NCBI GenBank assembly: GCA_949299455.1 | Contig: CASGAN010000002.1 | Coordinates: forward strand, 62,001 to 126,000 | Length of the DNA: 64,000 nucleotides | Direction: 5' to 3' | Source: an uncultured Oscillospiraceae bacterium | Lineage (GTDB): Bacteria > Bacillota > Clostridia > Oscillospirales > Ruminococcaceae | Shown here: positions 33,607 to 41,839 of the stretch, piece by piece | How positions within the stretch are numbered: position 1 is the stretch's first letter | Layout of the letters: each line of letters starts with the position of its first letter | Notes under the pieces: model-generated | The model's input: only the letters and a program-made list of their open reading frames with translations | Told to the model about the DNA's origin: nothing | Databases searched by the model: none | Made by a program: the position numbers and the translations under genes

Positions 33607-33648
33607 TCGGAGGCTATTTTCCGAATAAGCCGATTATAGCCTCCGACG
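33607..33648 (+). terminator. Twelve-pair inverted repeat after the small-gene unit
   Basis: GTCGGAGGCTAT and ATAGCCTCCGAC are perfect inverse copies around an 18-base loop. No T-run follows, so termination is uncertain. A run of A residues before it means it would work better as a terminator on the minus strand. Confidence 0.5.
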
Positions 33649-33676
33649 GTGCATTTACAACTTAAAAATGTCGATA

Positions 33677-33704
33677 TTGAAAATGCGAAATTTTTTGATA
33701 TAAT
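33677..33704 (+). promoter_or_regulatory. Promoter of the RNase III gene
   Basis: TTGAAA at 33677-33682 and TATAAT at 33699-33704 have a 16-base spacer. They lie 217 bp upstream of the start codon, leaving a long leader. Confidence 0.65.
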
Positions 33705-33824
33705 ATGATTACTTAAAGGCGTAATACTTTAAATTTGAAACATTGTATCTTGGTGTTTATTCCTGTTTATGCAAGTGAACCCGAGTAAACAAACAGAAAC
33801 AAAGAATTAAATTTAATGTTTTAT

Positions 33825-33879
33825 GTCTGACAGTAGCTTTCCTATTCTCACGGGGAAAGTGTTTTTGTCAGACTTTTAT
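33825..33879 (+). terminator. Leader hairpin / possible attenuator before RNase III
   Basis: GTCTGACA pairs with TGTCAGAC and an inner CTTTCC pairs with GGAAAG; TTTTATT follows. It lies between the promoter and the RNase III gene, so read-through must be allowed in some condition. A second pairing, CTGTTTA with TAAACAAACAG, lies just upstream. Confidence 0.65.
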
Positions 33880-33920
33880 TATGCCTTTTGGTAAATACAT
33901 AACCGAAAGGATTTTTTATT

Positions 33921-35057
33921 ATGGAACAAGAATTAGTATGGAAAATGGTGCAAGGGCAAATCGGATATGAATTTAAAAATTTGGATTTGCTGAAACAAGC
34001 ATTCACCCGTCGATCGTATAGTGAGGAAAACGGCGGAGAAAACAATGAGGTACTTGAGTTTATCGGTGACAAAGTACTTGATCTTGTGGCCGTGAAAATA
34101 TTGATTCAAAATTACGGTCATTTGGCAAACGGCGACCCGGTTGACGGAACAAAGCTTTCTGTTTGGGAACAGGAGTTCAAGCGTAATCAGCCAGGTTATA
34201 AAGATCCTGATATCAATTCATTTAGCTGTGATTGCAACGAAAATGATCTTACGAAAATCAAAAGCCGAATGGTCAGCAAAAAAGCTTTGGCCGGGCGTAC
34301 GGATGAACTTGGATTTTCAGAATACCTTATTATGGGCAAAGGCGATATACAAAATAATGTCAATGAAGAATATTCTGTAAAAGAAGATCTGTTTGAAGCG
34401 ATTGTCGGAGCAGTGACCATTGATTCAGGATGGAATTTGAATGCATTGCAGGGAGTAATAGAAGCAATGCTTGTGCCTGAGGATTTCTTAAGTGACGATA
34501 CCGACACAAACTACGTTCGCATGATTCAGGAGTGGGAGATGCAGGAAAACGGATGCATTCCCTGGTATAAGTATCAAGAGGCTTCCTATACCTCCACCTG
34601 GTATATGAAACAAGAGAACACAATATATCAGAATTTTCCGTTGGGATATAATTATTCTAAGCTGAAGTACCATTGTTACCTGAAACTGCTTGATTCATTG
34701 CCGGTGTTTTGCGGCTTCGGATCTTCCATCAGAGAGGCAAGAATGGCCGCGTGCAAACTGGCGTATGAATATCTGGTAAAGCACGATATGGTTTTTACCA
34801 TTCGTGATGAAATTGAAGATCCTAACCGGGATATGGCGATCAATCAATTGGAAACGTTAGCACGCAGAGGATATTTTTCATTGCCCACCTATGAATTTGA
34901 GGAAACATATGATGATAACGGAAATCCACTTTGGAAATGCGAATGCCATATAGAGAAGGAAGAATATTATTTTGATGAAGTTTCTTCATCGAAAAAAGAT
35001 GCAAAAAAGGGTGCCGCATACAGCATGCTTTTGTATGTGCTCGGATTGGAGGAATAA
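33921..35057 (+). CDS. RNase III with two double-stranded-RNA-binding domains
   Basis: The protein is 378 residues. The RNase III domain (about 1-185) has EVLEFIGDKVLDL, with the Glu and Asp of the metal site. An insertion of about 35 residues follows, and the second signature EDLFEAIVGAVTIDSG keeps the D-x2-E pair. Two dsRNA-binding domains come next: about 190-290 (ending REARMAACKLAYEYLVKH) and about 300-376 (LPTYEFEETYDDNGNP, ending SSKKDAKKGAAYSMLL). Housekeeping bacterial RNase III has about 230 residues and one such domain. This protein is therefore unusual, with one nuclease and two RNA-binding domains. AAAGG precedes the ATG. A 54-residue gene follows. Confidence 0.92.
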   Translation: MEQELVWKMVQGQIGYEFKNLDLLKQAFTRRSYSEENGGENNEVLEFIGDKVLDLVAVKILIQNYGHLANGDPVDGTKLSVWEQEFKRNQPGYKDPDINSFSCDCNENDLTKIKSRMVSKKALAGRTDELGFSEYLIMGKGDIQNNVNEEYSVKEDLFEAIVGAVTIDSGWNLNALQGVIEAMLVPEDFLSDDTDTNYVRMIQEWEMQENGCIPWYKYQEASYTSTWYMKQENTIYQNFPLGYNYSKLKYHCYLKLLDSLPVFCGFGSSIREARMAACKLAYEYLVKHDMVFTIRDEIEDPNRDMAINQLETLARRGYFSLPTYEFEETYDDNGNPLWKCECHIEKEEYYFDEVSSSKKDAKKGAAYSMLLYVLGLEE

Positions 35058-35062
35058 CGATT

Positions 35063-35227
35063 ATGCCAAAATGGTGTTTTAACTATGATTCCGGCGAATA
35101 TGAGTGGATCGAAAAAGACGGATTTAGTTCAGACCGAGGAGAGTATGTATATAACTGGGACGATAGCGAATATAGGCGCGAAGACGAAGAAAATTGCAGT
35201 ACACTTTGGGATGACGATAATGATTAA
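35063..35227 (+). CDS. Very acidic 54-residue protein
   Basis: The ATG at 35063 has GGAGG ten bases upstream, overlapping the end of the RNase III gene. The product is rich in Asp, Glu, Trp and Tyr (for example YNWDDSEYRREDEEN and a WDDDND end). A terminator follows at once, so it is the second gene of the RNase III unit. Its charge could mimic nucleic acid and mask the RNA-binding domains, but that is only a guess. No family is recognised. Confidence 0.65.
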   Translation: MPKWCFNYDSGEYEWIEKDGFSSDRGEYVYNWDDSEYRREDEENCSTLWDDDND

Positions 35228-35241
35228 AGAATAAAATCTAA

Positions 35242-35275
35242 AATGCCGGTGTGTTTTTTGCACACCGGCATTTAC
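35242..35275 (+). terminator. Bidirectional terminator between convergent genes
   Basis: AATGCCGGTGTG pairs perfectly with CACACCGGCATT around a seven-base loop, with A-rich sequence before and TTT after. It ends the RNase III unit and, from the other side, the RdRP unit. Confidence 0.85.
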
Positions 35276-35318
35276 TGTCTACAACACAGATTTGGCGCTC
35301 TTTATATGACACAGCTTT

Positions 35319-36158
35319 TTACATCAGCCATTCTCCGGCGATCCGATACCGGCACACGCCGAAGCTCTGCTTTTGCCGTTCCATAATTTCAGACGGAATT
35401 TTGCTCAGCCACTTGCGGCTGAAAGAAGTCGTGCCGAAATAAGCGTCAAAATTGCTGACGGGAAGCACAACCCAGTCGGTATCATCCGGCTTGTTGGCGA
35501 TATAATATCGGACCAGCGTCGGAAGGACATCGTCACGGATTTCCGGTACGGCTGAAGCAAGACGATCTGTCAGCTCCTGCGGCAGTGATATTTCTTCCTC
35601 ACGCAAAGCGCCCAGTTCCAGTGCATCAGCGATGATGTCATCAAACCGAATGATCCAGCCGCCCTTTGTCTCCGGCGAAAACAGCGGAACCTGATACTGT
35701 ACAACCTTTTTGCGCCATTGCCTGTCCCAGCCTTTGTAAATGAGTTCCGCTTTTTTATAGGCTGTTTTGCTGACTTTATCGGGATGACTGAGTACAAAAT
35801 CTGAGATACCGTGAACATGGCGGTAAAACCAGCCTGCTCCGTCACTGCTTACAAGTTCGGGGAACTCATCGTACAGATCACGGAAATCACTTTGAAACTG
35901 CCACTCCTCTTTCGGAGCGGCTTTTTTACTGTCCGGGATACTGCACCAGGCGCAGAGCGCCCGGTGCGCATAGCCGGCATCACAGTCAGAACGCCACAGA
36001 AATCCCCGTGCGATAACGGTCAGGACGCGGGCAAGCCCTTCGCCGTCCAGAATACTGTCAAAGGTAAATCGTCCGAGATAAGCGGAGTCCTGTTTGTCTT
36101 TTGCTGTATATGCCACCGTTCCCGTGTATGCATCAAACTCTTCTTTTTCGTTAATCAC
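35319..36158 (-). CDS. Partner protein of the RdRP-like gene, unknown
   Basis: A GTG start at 36158 (VINEKEEFDAY), with GGAGGTGC three to ten bases upstream, overlaps the RdRP stop by eight bases. The product has 279 residues and no membrane segment. Notable pieces are CDAGYAHRALCAWCSIP (three cysteines) near 70-85 and an aromatic-rich middle (WDRQWRKKVVQYQVPLF). The C-terminus is basic. The tight overlap implies coupled translation and a shared complex with the RdRP-like protein. No known domain is recognised. Confidence 0.75.
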   Translation of the reverse strand: MINEKEEFDAYTGTVAYTAKDKQDSAYLGRFTFDSILDGEGLARVLTVIARGFLWRSDCDAGYAHRALCAWCSIPDSKKAAPKEEWQFQSDFRDLYDEFPELVSSDGAGWFYRHVHGISDFVLSHPDKVSKTAYKKAELIYKGWDRQWRKKVVQYQVPLFSPETKGGWIIRFDDIIADALELGALREEEISLPQELTDRLASAVPEIRDDVLPTLVRYYIANKPDDTDWVVLPVSNFDAYFGTTSFSRKWLSKIPSEIMERQKQSFGVCRYRIAGEWLM

Positions 36159-38400
36159 GGCGCACCTCCGGTACACGAACATTCTCTGCTGCTTTGTCGA
36201 GCAGAACATCCCATATAAATTCCCGTTTACCGAGAGCCGCGGCATAACGCACCGCAAGGCTCGGGCTGATATATTGCTCAAGGTACCGGCGGCATCCCTT
36301 GGCTGTCGCCTCCCGATAACTCTCCACCGGCAGTTTTGTTTGGTAGGACTCTAACATAACAGACATGAGATCAGAATCTCCGTCACGGATTAAGCGCCTG
36401 CGTTCCTGGTTCTTGTTTTCGTCATCAATGTCGCAGATCAGGTCGCCGAGAATCCGATAACCCCCAAAGCGAAAATCACACAGCAATCTGCCGTAATCGT
36501 CAAAGATGTCCTCCGGCAGATTATCACGCAGAAAACACTCCCGCTCGCCTGCATCCATCATGTGCCATTCCTGCTCGCGGAGCATATTTCTGAGCTGTGA
36601 AATGTGTTCCGGCTCCAATACCGAAAATGCGGCGTACAGTTCATCGGTAGTATAAGATTCCTCCTGACCGCGGGAAAATAAAATCCGTTCCATGTCATTC
36701 TTCTTCTGACGGTTTTTAACCGGCGCCTTGCTGATACGGATACGGCTCAGACAGGAATGGTACTCGCGGATGATATTTTCCGTCAGAGAAAGGAGTGACG
36801 GATCGAGACTGTCTTTCCAAGCGGGATCGGCGGCAAACGAAAACAGTTCATTGTCAGGCGCAGGCTTTGCCTTGATTTTCGGCGTGCATGCTTTCAGCTT
36901 GTAGGCAAGATAGGGAAGTCTCTCTAAATTGGAATCGACCTTGCTCCAGTCAGTGCTTTGTATAAACGTCTCCAGCTTCTCGCGCGGCGTCGGCTCATAC
37001 CATTGGGATCTGCCGCTGTTTTTTTCTATCAGGTATTTGTATTTTAAAAACAGATTCCGCTTGAAATCAGACTGCCCGAGATATTCCGATAAGTCCGGTT
37101 TCACACCGCTTTTTGCCGAGTCAATTTCAAGTCCTGTCAGAATGGCCAGTGTTTCGGTTTCTTCCCGGCAGCGTTCCTGCTCCGCAACGTCCGAGTTTTC
37201 ATTGTAGGCAATAATGCCTCGGTCAAGCGCAGCGTTGGAGATTTGCCCGACACGGGAGGAAAAAGTATTCTTCACGGTTTCAAACCGTGCATGCCAATCG
37301 TCAGCATCGCAGATGCGCGGCTCTGCCGCAGGAATTTTCAGAAACGGCATATTGCTTGTGTTGTCAAGCTGTGATTCAAAGTCATAGTTCCTCTGAACGC
37401 ATGCATTCAGCACGGGATCGGCAATCGTTTTGATCATATCACCATCGTAGTCTGCACCGCCGAGACGTTCGGCCGCATACATCTCAGCGTCCACCATCAC
37501 CACATCGGAAAGATGCCCCAAATAGTATTTGCGGAGCGCTTCTTCTTTTCCGTACGGGCGGAGCAGGATTTCCTCATTGCGTGCAATGTGCGGACTGCGC
37601 AAAAGTGTGCAGGTCTCCGGCTGTTCATATGCCGCTTTCGGTGCATAAAAGGAATTCCCCTTAAAGGTCAAAGCGCTCAGAGCCGCGTAGTGCCTGCGCT
37701 GGACGGCGTTCATTTTTCTGATGTCGGGATCGATGAGAAGAGTCAGAAAGCGCAGTAAGTCTCCGGACAGGAACCGGTTGTCACCGGCGATGCGCAAAAT
37801 CCCCATGGAATAATTGCGGCAGACCTTTTCTGCCAGTGCATCAAGCTCATCCGCATATACTGATTCACCGATAAACGCCGGATTCTTTTTCAGAATCTGT
37901 CCGAGCAGGTACGGACGGCTGTTTTTATCGATGCCCCGAAGAGAAAGGGCAGAAAGAAAATGCTGTCTGCGGTATTCGCTGTCGGCGCATAGTCGGTAGT
38001 ATTCCGTTTCGGTCTGCTTGGTAAGCCAGTTGCGGGAATCGCTTTCGGGACTTACCGTCCAGCCGTCAGGCAAATCAGCGGGGCGAAACTCCTCCGCTTT
38101 CATGGAGACGGTATTCAGAAACTGATAATTCAGCTCAGTGAATTTCTGCGGTTTTTCCTTGCTTACATTGGTGATATACAGTGCATGACGATAACGGCGG
38201 AATGCATCCCAGTAATCTTCCCACGTCATTTGGTTTTCGGTAAGCCAGCCGTATCCTTTGAACATGCTTTTTGTCAGGATAATATCCACATCCTCTACCG
38301 GATGACGCACACCCCATATATCGGTAATTTCCTTTGTGCCGTACTCGTGCAGGAAATCTTTGAAATCCACCTCGTGAAGCATTCCTTTCACATAGGGCAT
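36151..38400 (-). CDS. Cellular-type RNA-dependent RNA polymerase homologue (QDE-1/YonO-like), N-terminally truncated
   Basis: From the first ATG (38400) there are 749 residues. Two-barrel polymerase marks are visible: FKGYGWL and SMFK near 45-52, LLRSPHIARNEEILLRP near 266-281, and the metal-binding D-x-D-G-D in GGADYDGDM at 317-321. This is the signature of eukaryotic RdRPs and their phage/bacterial relatives. A long helical C-terminal part follows. Reading back from the ATG, the frame stays open to the ATPase stop at 38509. Those 36 codons (EFDGEGIIAKGY ... SFQIR) look like conserved polymerase sequence. The original N-terminal part is thus missing, and no ribosome site precedes 38400. Function may be lost or altered. 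Confidence 0.82.
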   Translation of the reverse strand: MPYVKGMLHEVDFKDFLHEYGTKEITDIWGVRHPVEDVDIILTKSMFKGYGWLTENQMTWEDYWDAFRRYRHALYITNVSKEKPQKFTELNYQFLNTVSMKAEEFRPADLPDGWTVSPESDSRNWLTKQTETEYYRLCADSEYRRQHFLSALSLRGIDKNSRPYLLGQILKKNPAFIGESVYADELDALAEKVCRNYSMGILRIAGDNRFLSGDLLRFLTLLIDPDIRKMNAVQRRHYAALSALTFKGNSFYAPKAAYEQPETCTLLRSPHIARNEEILLRPYGKEEALRKYYLGHLSDVVMVDAEMYAAERLGGADYDGDMIKTIADPVLNACVQRNYDFESQLDNTSNMPFLKIPAAEPRICDADDWHARFETVKNTFSSRVGQISNAALDRGIIAYNENSDVAEQERCREETETLAILTGLEIDSAKSGVKPDLSEYLGQSDFKRNLFLKYKYLIEKNSGRSQWYEPTPREKLETFIQSTDWSKVDSNLERLPYLAYKLKACTPKIKAKPAPDNELFSFAADPAWKDSLDPSLLSLTENIIREYHSCLSRIRISKAPVKNRQKKNDMERILFSRGQEESYTTDELYAAFSVLEPEHISQLRNMLREQEWHMMDAGERECFLRDNLPEDIFDDYGRLLCDFRFGGYRILGDLICDIDDENKNQERRRLIRDGDSDLMSVMLESYQTKLPVESYREATAKGCRRYLEQYISPSLAVRYAAALGKREFIWDVLLDKAAENVRVPEVRRD

Positions 38401-38508
38401 ACGGATCTGAAAAGAAGTATGGATATGTTTTCCGCAGTAAGCCTTGTCAATCGTCTTGGCGTATCCCTTTGCGATGATTCCTTCGCCGTCAAATTCCGTT
38501 ACGGTACT

Positions 38509-40887
38509 TTATTTTATGTCTTGCATCCAACTGTCTAAGTCTCTCTGAGCCTTGGGCAGATGAGACAATACATGAACCGGATTAACGTAATACATAAAAC
38601 ATAAGACATCCCTGGCCGTGCGTTGCTTTTCTGCTACAGAGAGATGACTGAAGAAACTCAGCTCTGGTGCGCCTTGTACACTTTCCTGAGAATGGCTCTC
38701 GGTATTCAAAACTAAACGATACATGGAGTGTTGGAAATATTCTCTTTTATTTTGATCTGGAATTAAGGTTAGTACATGCGGATTTAGGCTTACTTTCTCA
38801 ACCCCTTCTTTAAATGTGAATGTTGCAAACGCCTCCAGAACTCGCCTTGTTATATTACCAATAGTTAGTTCCATCTCAACATCAGCATTGCAACCATATT
38901 CGTATACACAACGCATTAACCGTGTATATTCACTATGAGACTTAGACATAAACGGATTTATTGTTTTATTAATGAGTTGAAACGAACAATATTCGGCATG
39001 TTTTCCTACTCCGGCACAGTATGATGAAATTTCTTCCATGGCCTTCTGCAAATCGAACATCACACTTACATCATGCGTCATCATGAGAATTTTAGTTGTT
39101 GCACAGGAAGAAAGCACTTGGCTCAATTTATATCTTAAGAAAGACAAAATCCCTACTCGGTTTTCGACATCAAAACTTGAAACAGGATCATCAATGACCA
39201 AAAGCATTTCATCATAGTATAGCTTTTGAAATTCCGTTTCTTTTGCAATTTCTGTAAAGAAGTAGCTTAATGCTAAAGCATTTCGTTCTCCACAAGATAT
39301 TTTATCTGGAGAGACGGCTTTCCCATTCACCTTTAAATGATACATCTGATCATTTTCCAGATGTAACGAAATTCGGCTATCACTATAGAAAATATAAGAA
39401 AGAGATCTGTTAATCTGCTCAACAGCAATTTGAAAATTCTTTCGCTGCGCGTCTAAGTGGTGCCGCTCTTTTATCAGATCTGCTTGCGATTGAACCAACT
39501 TATCAAGTTCGTCTTCTGCCGTTTGTTTTGCTAATCGCTGTTGCAGTAGAGATTGATATTCAGCATCGATTGTATAATGTGCTATTTCGTCATTTAATTT
39601 CAGAAGTTCGCCCTCTGCAGTCCCCCTATCGGCAATAATTCCATTATAAGTATCTCGTTTGTTTTCTAAATCCAATAAAATCCTGTTTAGTTGGTTATAT
39701 GCTTCTATCAAATCTTCTGGGTGGTTATATTTTATCTGAGAAAGCGGGTCAGCTATCTTATCTTGAACTGCTTTGTTGTGGTTTGCGACTAGCTTATTAA
39801 CAGAGGATATCTGTATCATAACTTTTCCTAAAAGTTCAGAATCCAAAACGCTATAACCTTGATAAATGTCTGTTTGTACTTCAGGCAATATCAAACCTTT
39901 TAATTCGTCACGGTACTCTTCTACTTCACGGTTTAAGATATTCTCAATTTGCTGTAGAGATGTTGTCCTATGACTTTCGGGAATTGACTGCAAGCAAGTT
40001 GGGCAAATTTGATATGATTTTGCTGACAAGAAACCTTTGGCGTTTGAAAGTACATCAATTCCAAGTGTCTGAAGCAGCTCTTGCTCTCGCAAGGTTAAAG
40101 TCGGCTTCTGTGGAACTTTTCCTAACAGTTTTTCACTTTTCTCAATTACACTCTTTGGCGGCACAATAATTTGAATTGGCGGAGTAACAGGTGTTACAGA
40201 AGTATTGACACTATCAAAGACCTTAAATAACTCATCAAACTCTGAGTGTGTTGTTGCTTCATCTTTGCGTGGTTTTAGTCTACCCAATCTATCAACTTCT
40301 GCATCTGTTACCCGCGTTTTAATTTGATTCTTTTTTATTCGTATACCACTTGTTTCGGCCCAACCGCCTTTTACCTGCAATTTCCTAACTATTAAGTTTT
40401 TCCAGTATTGTGGAGCCAAAATATTATTTTCTAAAGTATAGTGTTCAATAAATTCACGTTTAGAATCAATATCGTTTTGAGTTTGAGCAATTTGCTTCGT
40501 CACTTCTTCTAATCGTTTTTCGAGTTCTATTTGTTTACCTAATAGGACAATTGTCCCCAAGCCATTTTCTTGTACTTTGATGTTCTGGGAGATATATTCT
40601 TCATCAAAAACAAAGATTTTTTCCGCCTTCATTCCTGGGGACATTTTGATAATTGCTGTTCCCACTGAAGGACTTAACTCTACTGTTCTGGGAGATACCG
40701 ATCCCTGATACTCTCTAAATCCTTGCGCAATTGTGCTTTTTCCACTTCCATTTGCCCCGTAGAGAAGTGCAACTCGGTTTTTTTTCGGTGCGCTGGGATG
40801 AGTGGGAAACAACTCGAGCGCTGAAGGCCCATCGAAAAAAGGGGATTTTATTACTATCCCTGTCATACTATCAATTGTTGTTGACAT
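38509..40887 (-). CDS. RloC-like ABC ATPase with zinc hook
   Basis: The ATG at 40887 has AGGG eight bases upstream. The product has 792 residues. Walker A is GANGSGKST (44-52). Coiled-coil arms carry CPTC (295-298), a Rad50/RloC-type zinc-hook motif. The ABC signature is ISCGE (530-534), Walker B LLVIDDP (562-568), and His605 is in MMTHD. The C-terminal domain has RRVLEAF (681-687) and a later TESHS (about 729-733). These resemble the Arg-Glu...His set of PrrC/RloC anticodon nucleases, but this is not certain. Such proteins are antiphage tRNA-cutting factors. It stands in the same frame as, and directly before, the truncated RdRP gene. Confidence 0.8.
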   Translation of the reverse strand: MSTTIDSMTGIVIKSPFFDGPSALELFPTHPSAPKKNRVALLYGANGSGKSTIAQGFREYQGSVSPRTVELSPSVGTAIIKMSPGMKAEKIFVFDEEYISQNIKVQENGLGTIVLLGKQIELEKRLEEVTKQIAQTQNDIDSKREFIEHYTLENNILAPQYWKNLIVRKLQVKGGWAETSGIRIKKNQIKTRVTDAEVDRLGRLKPRKDEATTHSEFDELFKVFDSVNTSVTPVTPPIQIIVPPKSVIEKSEKLLGKVPQKPTLTLREQELLQTLGIDVLSNAKGFLSAKSYQICPTCLQSIPESHRTTSLQQIENILNREVEEYRDELKGLILPEVQTDIYQGYSVLDSELLGKVMIQISSVNKLVANHNKAVQDKIADPLSQIKYNHPEDLIEAYNQLNRILLDLENKRDTYNGIIADRGTAEGELLKLNDEIAHYTIDAEYQSLLQQRLAKQTAEDELDKLVQSQADLIKERHHLDAQRKNFQIAVEQINRSLSYIFYSDSRISLHLENDQMYHLKVNGKAVSPDKISCGERNALALSYFFTEIAKETEFQKLYYDEMLLVIDDPVSSFDVENRVGILSFLRYKLSQVLSSCATTKILMMTHDVSVMFDLQKAMEEISSYCAGVGKHAEYCSFQLINKTINPFMSKSHSEYTRLMRCVYEYGCNADVEMELTIGNITRRVLEAFATFTFKEGVEKVSLNPHVLTLIPDQNKREYFQHSMYRLVLNTESHSQESVQGAPELSFFSHLSVAEKQRTARDVLCFMYYVNPVHVLSHLPKAQRDLDSWMQDIK

Positions 40888-40902
40888 AATCTTTTCCCTC
40901 AA

Positions 40903-41046
40903 TTTCTTTTATTAAGCAAAGAAGCTCTACTATTGTAATTTGCGAAATTACGCTTTTGAATAAAATACAAACATTTTTTTGATAAAATTATACCATATTC
41001 CACATCTTCTTCTCAACCGTTTGACAATAAACCACGTTGATTCTAT
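40903..41046. other. AT-rich upstream region of the ATPase gene
   Basis: No gene is seen. It should contain the minus-strand promoter of the ATPase/RdRP unit, but no clear -35/-10 pair was found. It separates the ATPase from the insertion-sequence remnant. Confidence 0.5.
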
Positions 41047-41052
41047 TTTTAT

Positions 41053-41546
41053 TTGTCGAAAGCGAATGAATCCATTTCGATAGAATACCCGGTGGAGATT
41101 AAACAAAATGTTATTCAGTGTTACGAAAAAGGAGACCTAATCAAAGATCTTAGCCAAAAGATTCATATTTTACAGAGCACGTTTTTCATAGCAGAAATTA
41201 TGCTGTTCTATTCAGAATATGCAACATACCCACACGTCCAAAGAGATTGACATGCTTTCGCAGAAGCTTGAGAAGATTGAGCATGAACTGGGGATTATTT
41301 GTCTCTCCAGATACATTGTTGAAAAGCCATTCTAAAGGAAGCGTGAAGTGCTGGAAAACATCTATCATGAAAACCAACGGTTTATCGCACATGAGCAGTA
41401 CGAAAACCTATGCGTTGCCTAGAGTACTTTTTACAATCGCATATTTCAGCAACAACGAGAGGAGAGTAGACGGGCTGATGTCAAAAATGCAACAGATTTT
41501 TGATGGTAGTCAACAATGCTTTGACACTATGTACACGGACAGTTGA
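41053..41546 (+). pseudogene. Degenerate IS3-family insertion-sequence remnant
   Basis: The first frame reads IEYPVEIKQNVIQCYEKGDLIKDL, like the helix-turn-helix OrfA of IS3 transposases. After frame changes, REVLENIYHENQRF and STFYNRIFQQQREE-like pieces follow, resembling the start of OrfB. Stops and shifts interrupt it, and no catalytic DDE part is present. It is an old, non-functional fragment near the right end of the insertion. Confidence 0.6.
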
Positions 41547-41596
41547 CCTCAGATGAAATAAAAAGGCTTGGAGCACGTTTGGCTCCAAGCCTTGCT

Positions 41597-41688
41597 TGGC
41601 GGAGATGTGGGGATTTGAACCCCAGCGCCGGCAGAACCGACCTACCGGATTTCGAATCCGGACCCTTCAACCACTTGGGTACATCTCC
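41597..41688 (-). tRNA. tRNA-Ser(CGA), complete
   Basis: The gene is 92 nt including an encoded CCA. Acceptor GGAGATG pairs with CATCTCC. The anticodon arm CCGGA-TTCGAAA-TCCGG gives anticodon CGA, decoding UCG. A long variable arm (GGTCGGTTCTGCC), typical of serine tRNAs, is followed by the T arm GGGG-TTCAAAT-CCCC. It lies inside the insertion, 150 bp from its right end, and can replace the split tRNA-Ser(CGA) whose halves flank the insertion. Its body sequence differs clearly from the split gene (acceptor, D arm and variable arm), so it is not a simple duplicate. Confidence 0.95.
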
Positions 41689-41839
41689 GTATCTGTTAAC
41701 TCGCATTCGCGAGGTTAACGCGTTATTTAATTTTATTAGAATTTTCATTAGAACTCAGCGTGTTCTGAGGCGGTCGGTATGCCGTAAACCCGCATGGTTA
41801 AAGGCTTTGTTAAGTTTTGACTTCTCAAAACAGCGCAGC
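41689..41839. other. Right end of the insertion, non-coding
   Basis: It contains a near-palindrome (GTTAACTCGC ... GCGAGGTTAAC, 41696-41720) upstream of the intact tRNA and some A/T-rich sequence. No open frame is convincing. Confidence 0.5.

Noticed and set aside
33921..35057. Housekeeping rnc gene
   Set aside because: The protein is about 150 residues longer than normal Rnc, has two dsRNA-binding domains and an insertion in the nuclease domain. It is also not beside the usual acpP/smc/ftsY neighbours.
35319..36281. Longer start at 36281 for the RdRP partner gene
   Set aside because: The extension lies inside the RdRP gene, and a strong GGAGGTGC sits directly before the GTG at 36158.
38509..38511. 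Recoded stop (selenocysteine or pyrrolysine) joining ATPase and RdRP
   Set aside because: The stop is TAA, which is not used for either residue, and no recoding hairpin is evident. Truncation and replacement explains the arrangement better.
41597..41688. The intact tRNA-Ser being just a copy of the split tRNA made by the insertion
   Set aside because: Acceptor stem, D arm and variable arm differ clearly, so it is a different tRNA-Ser(CGA) gene and not a restored end.
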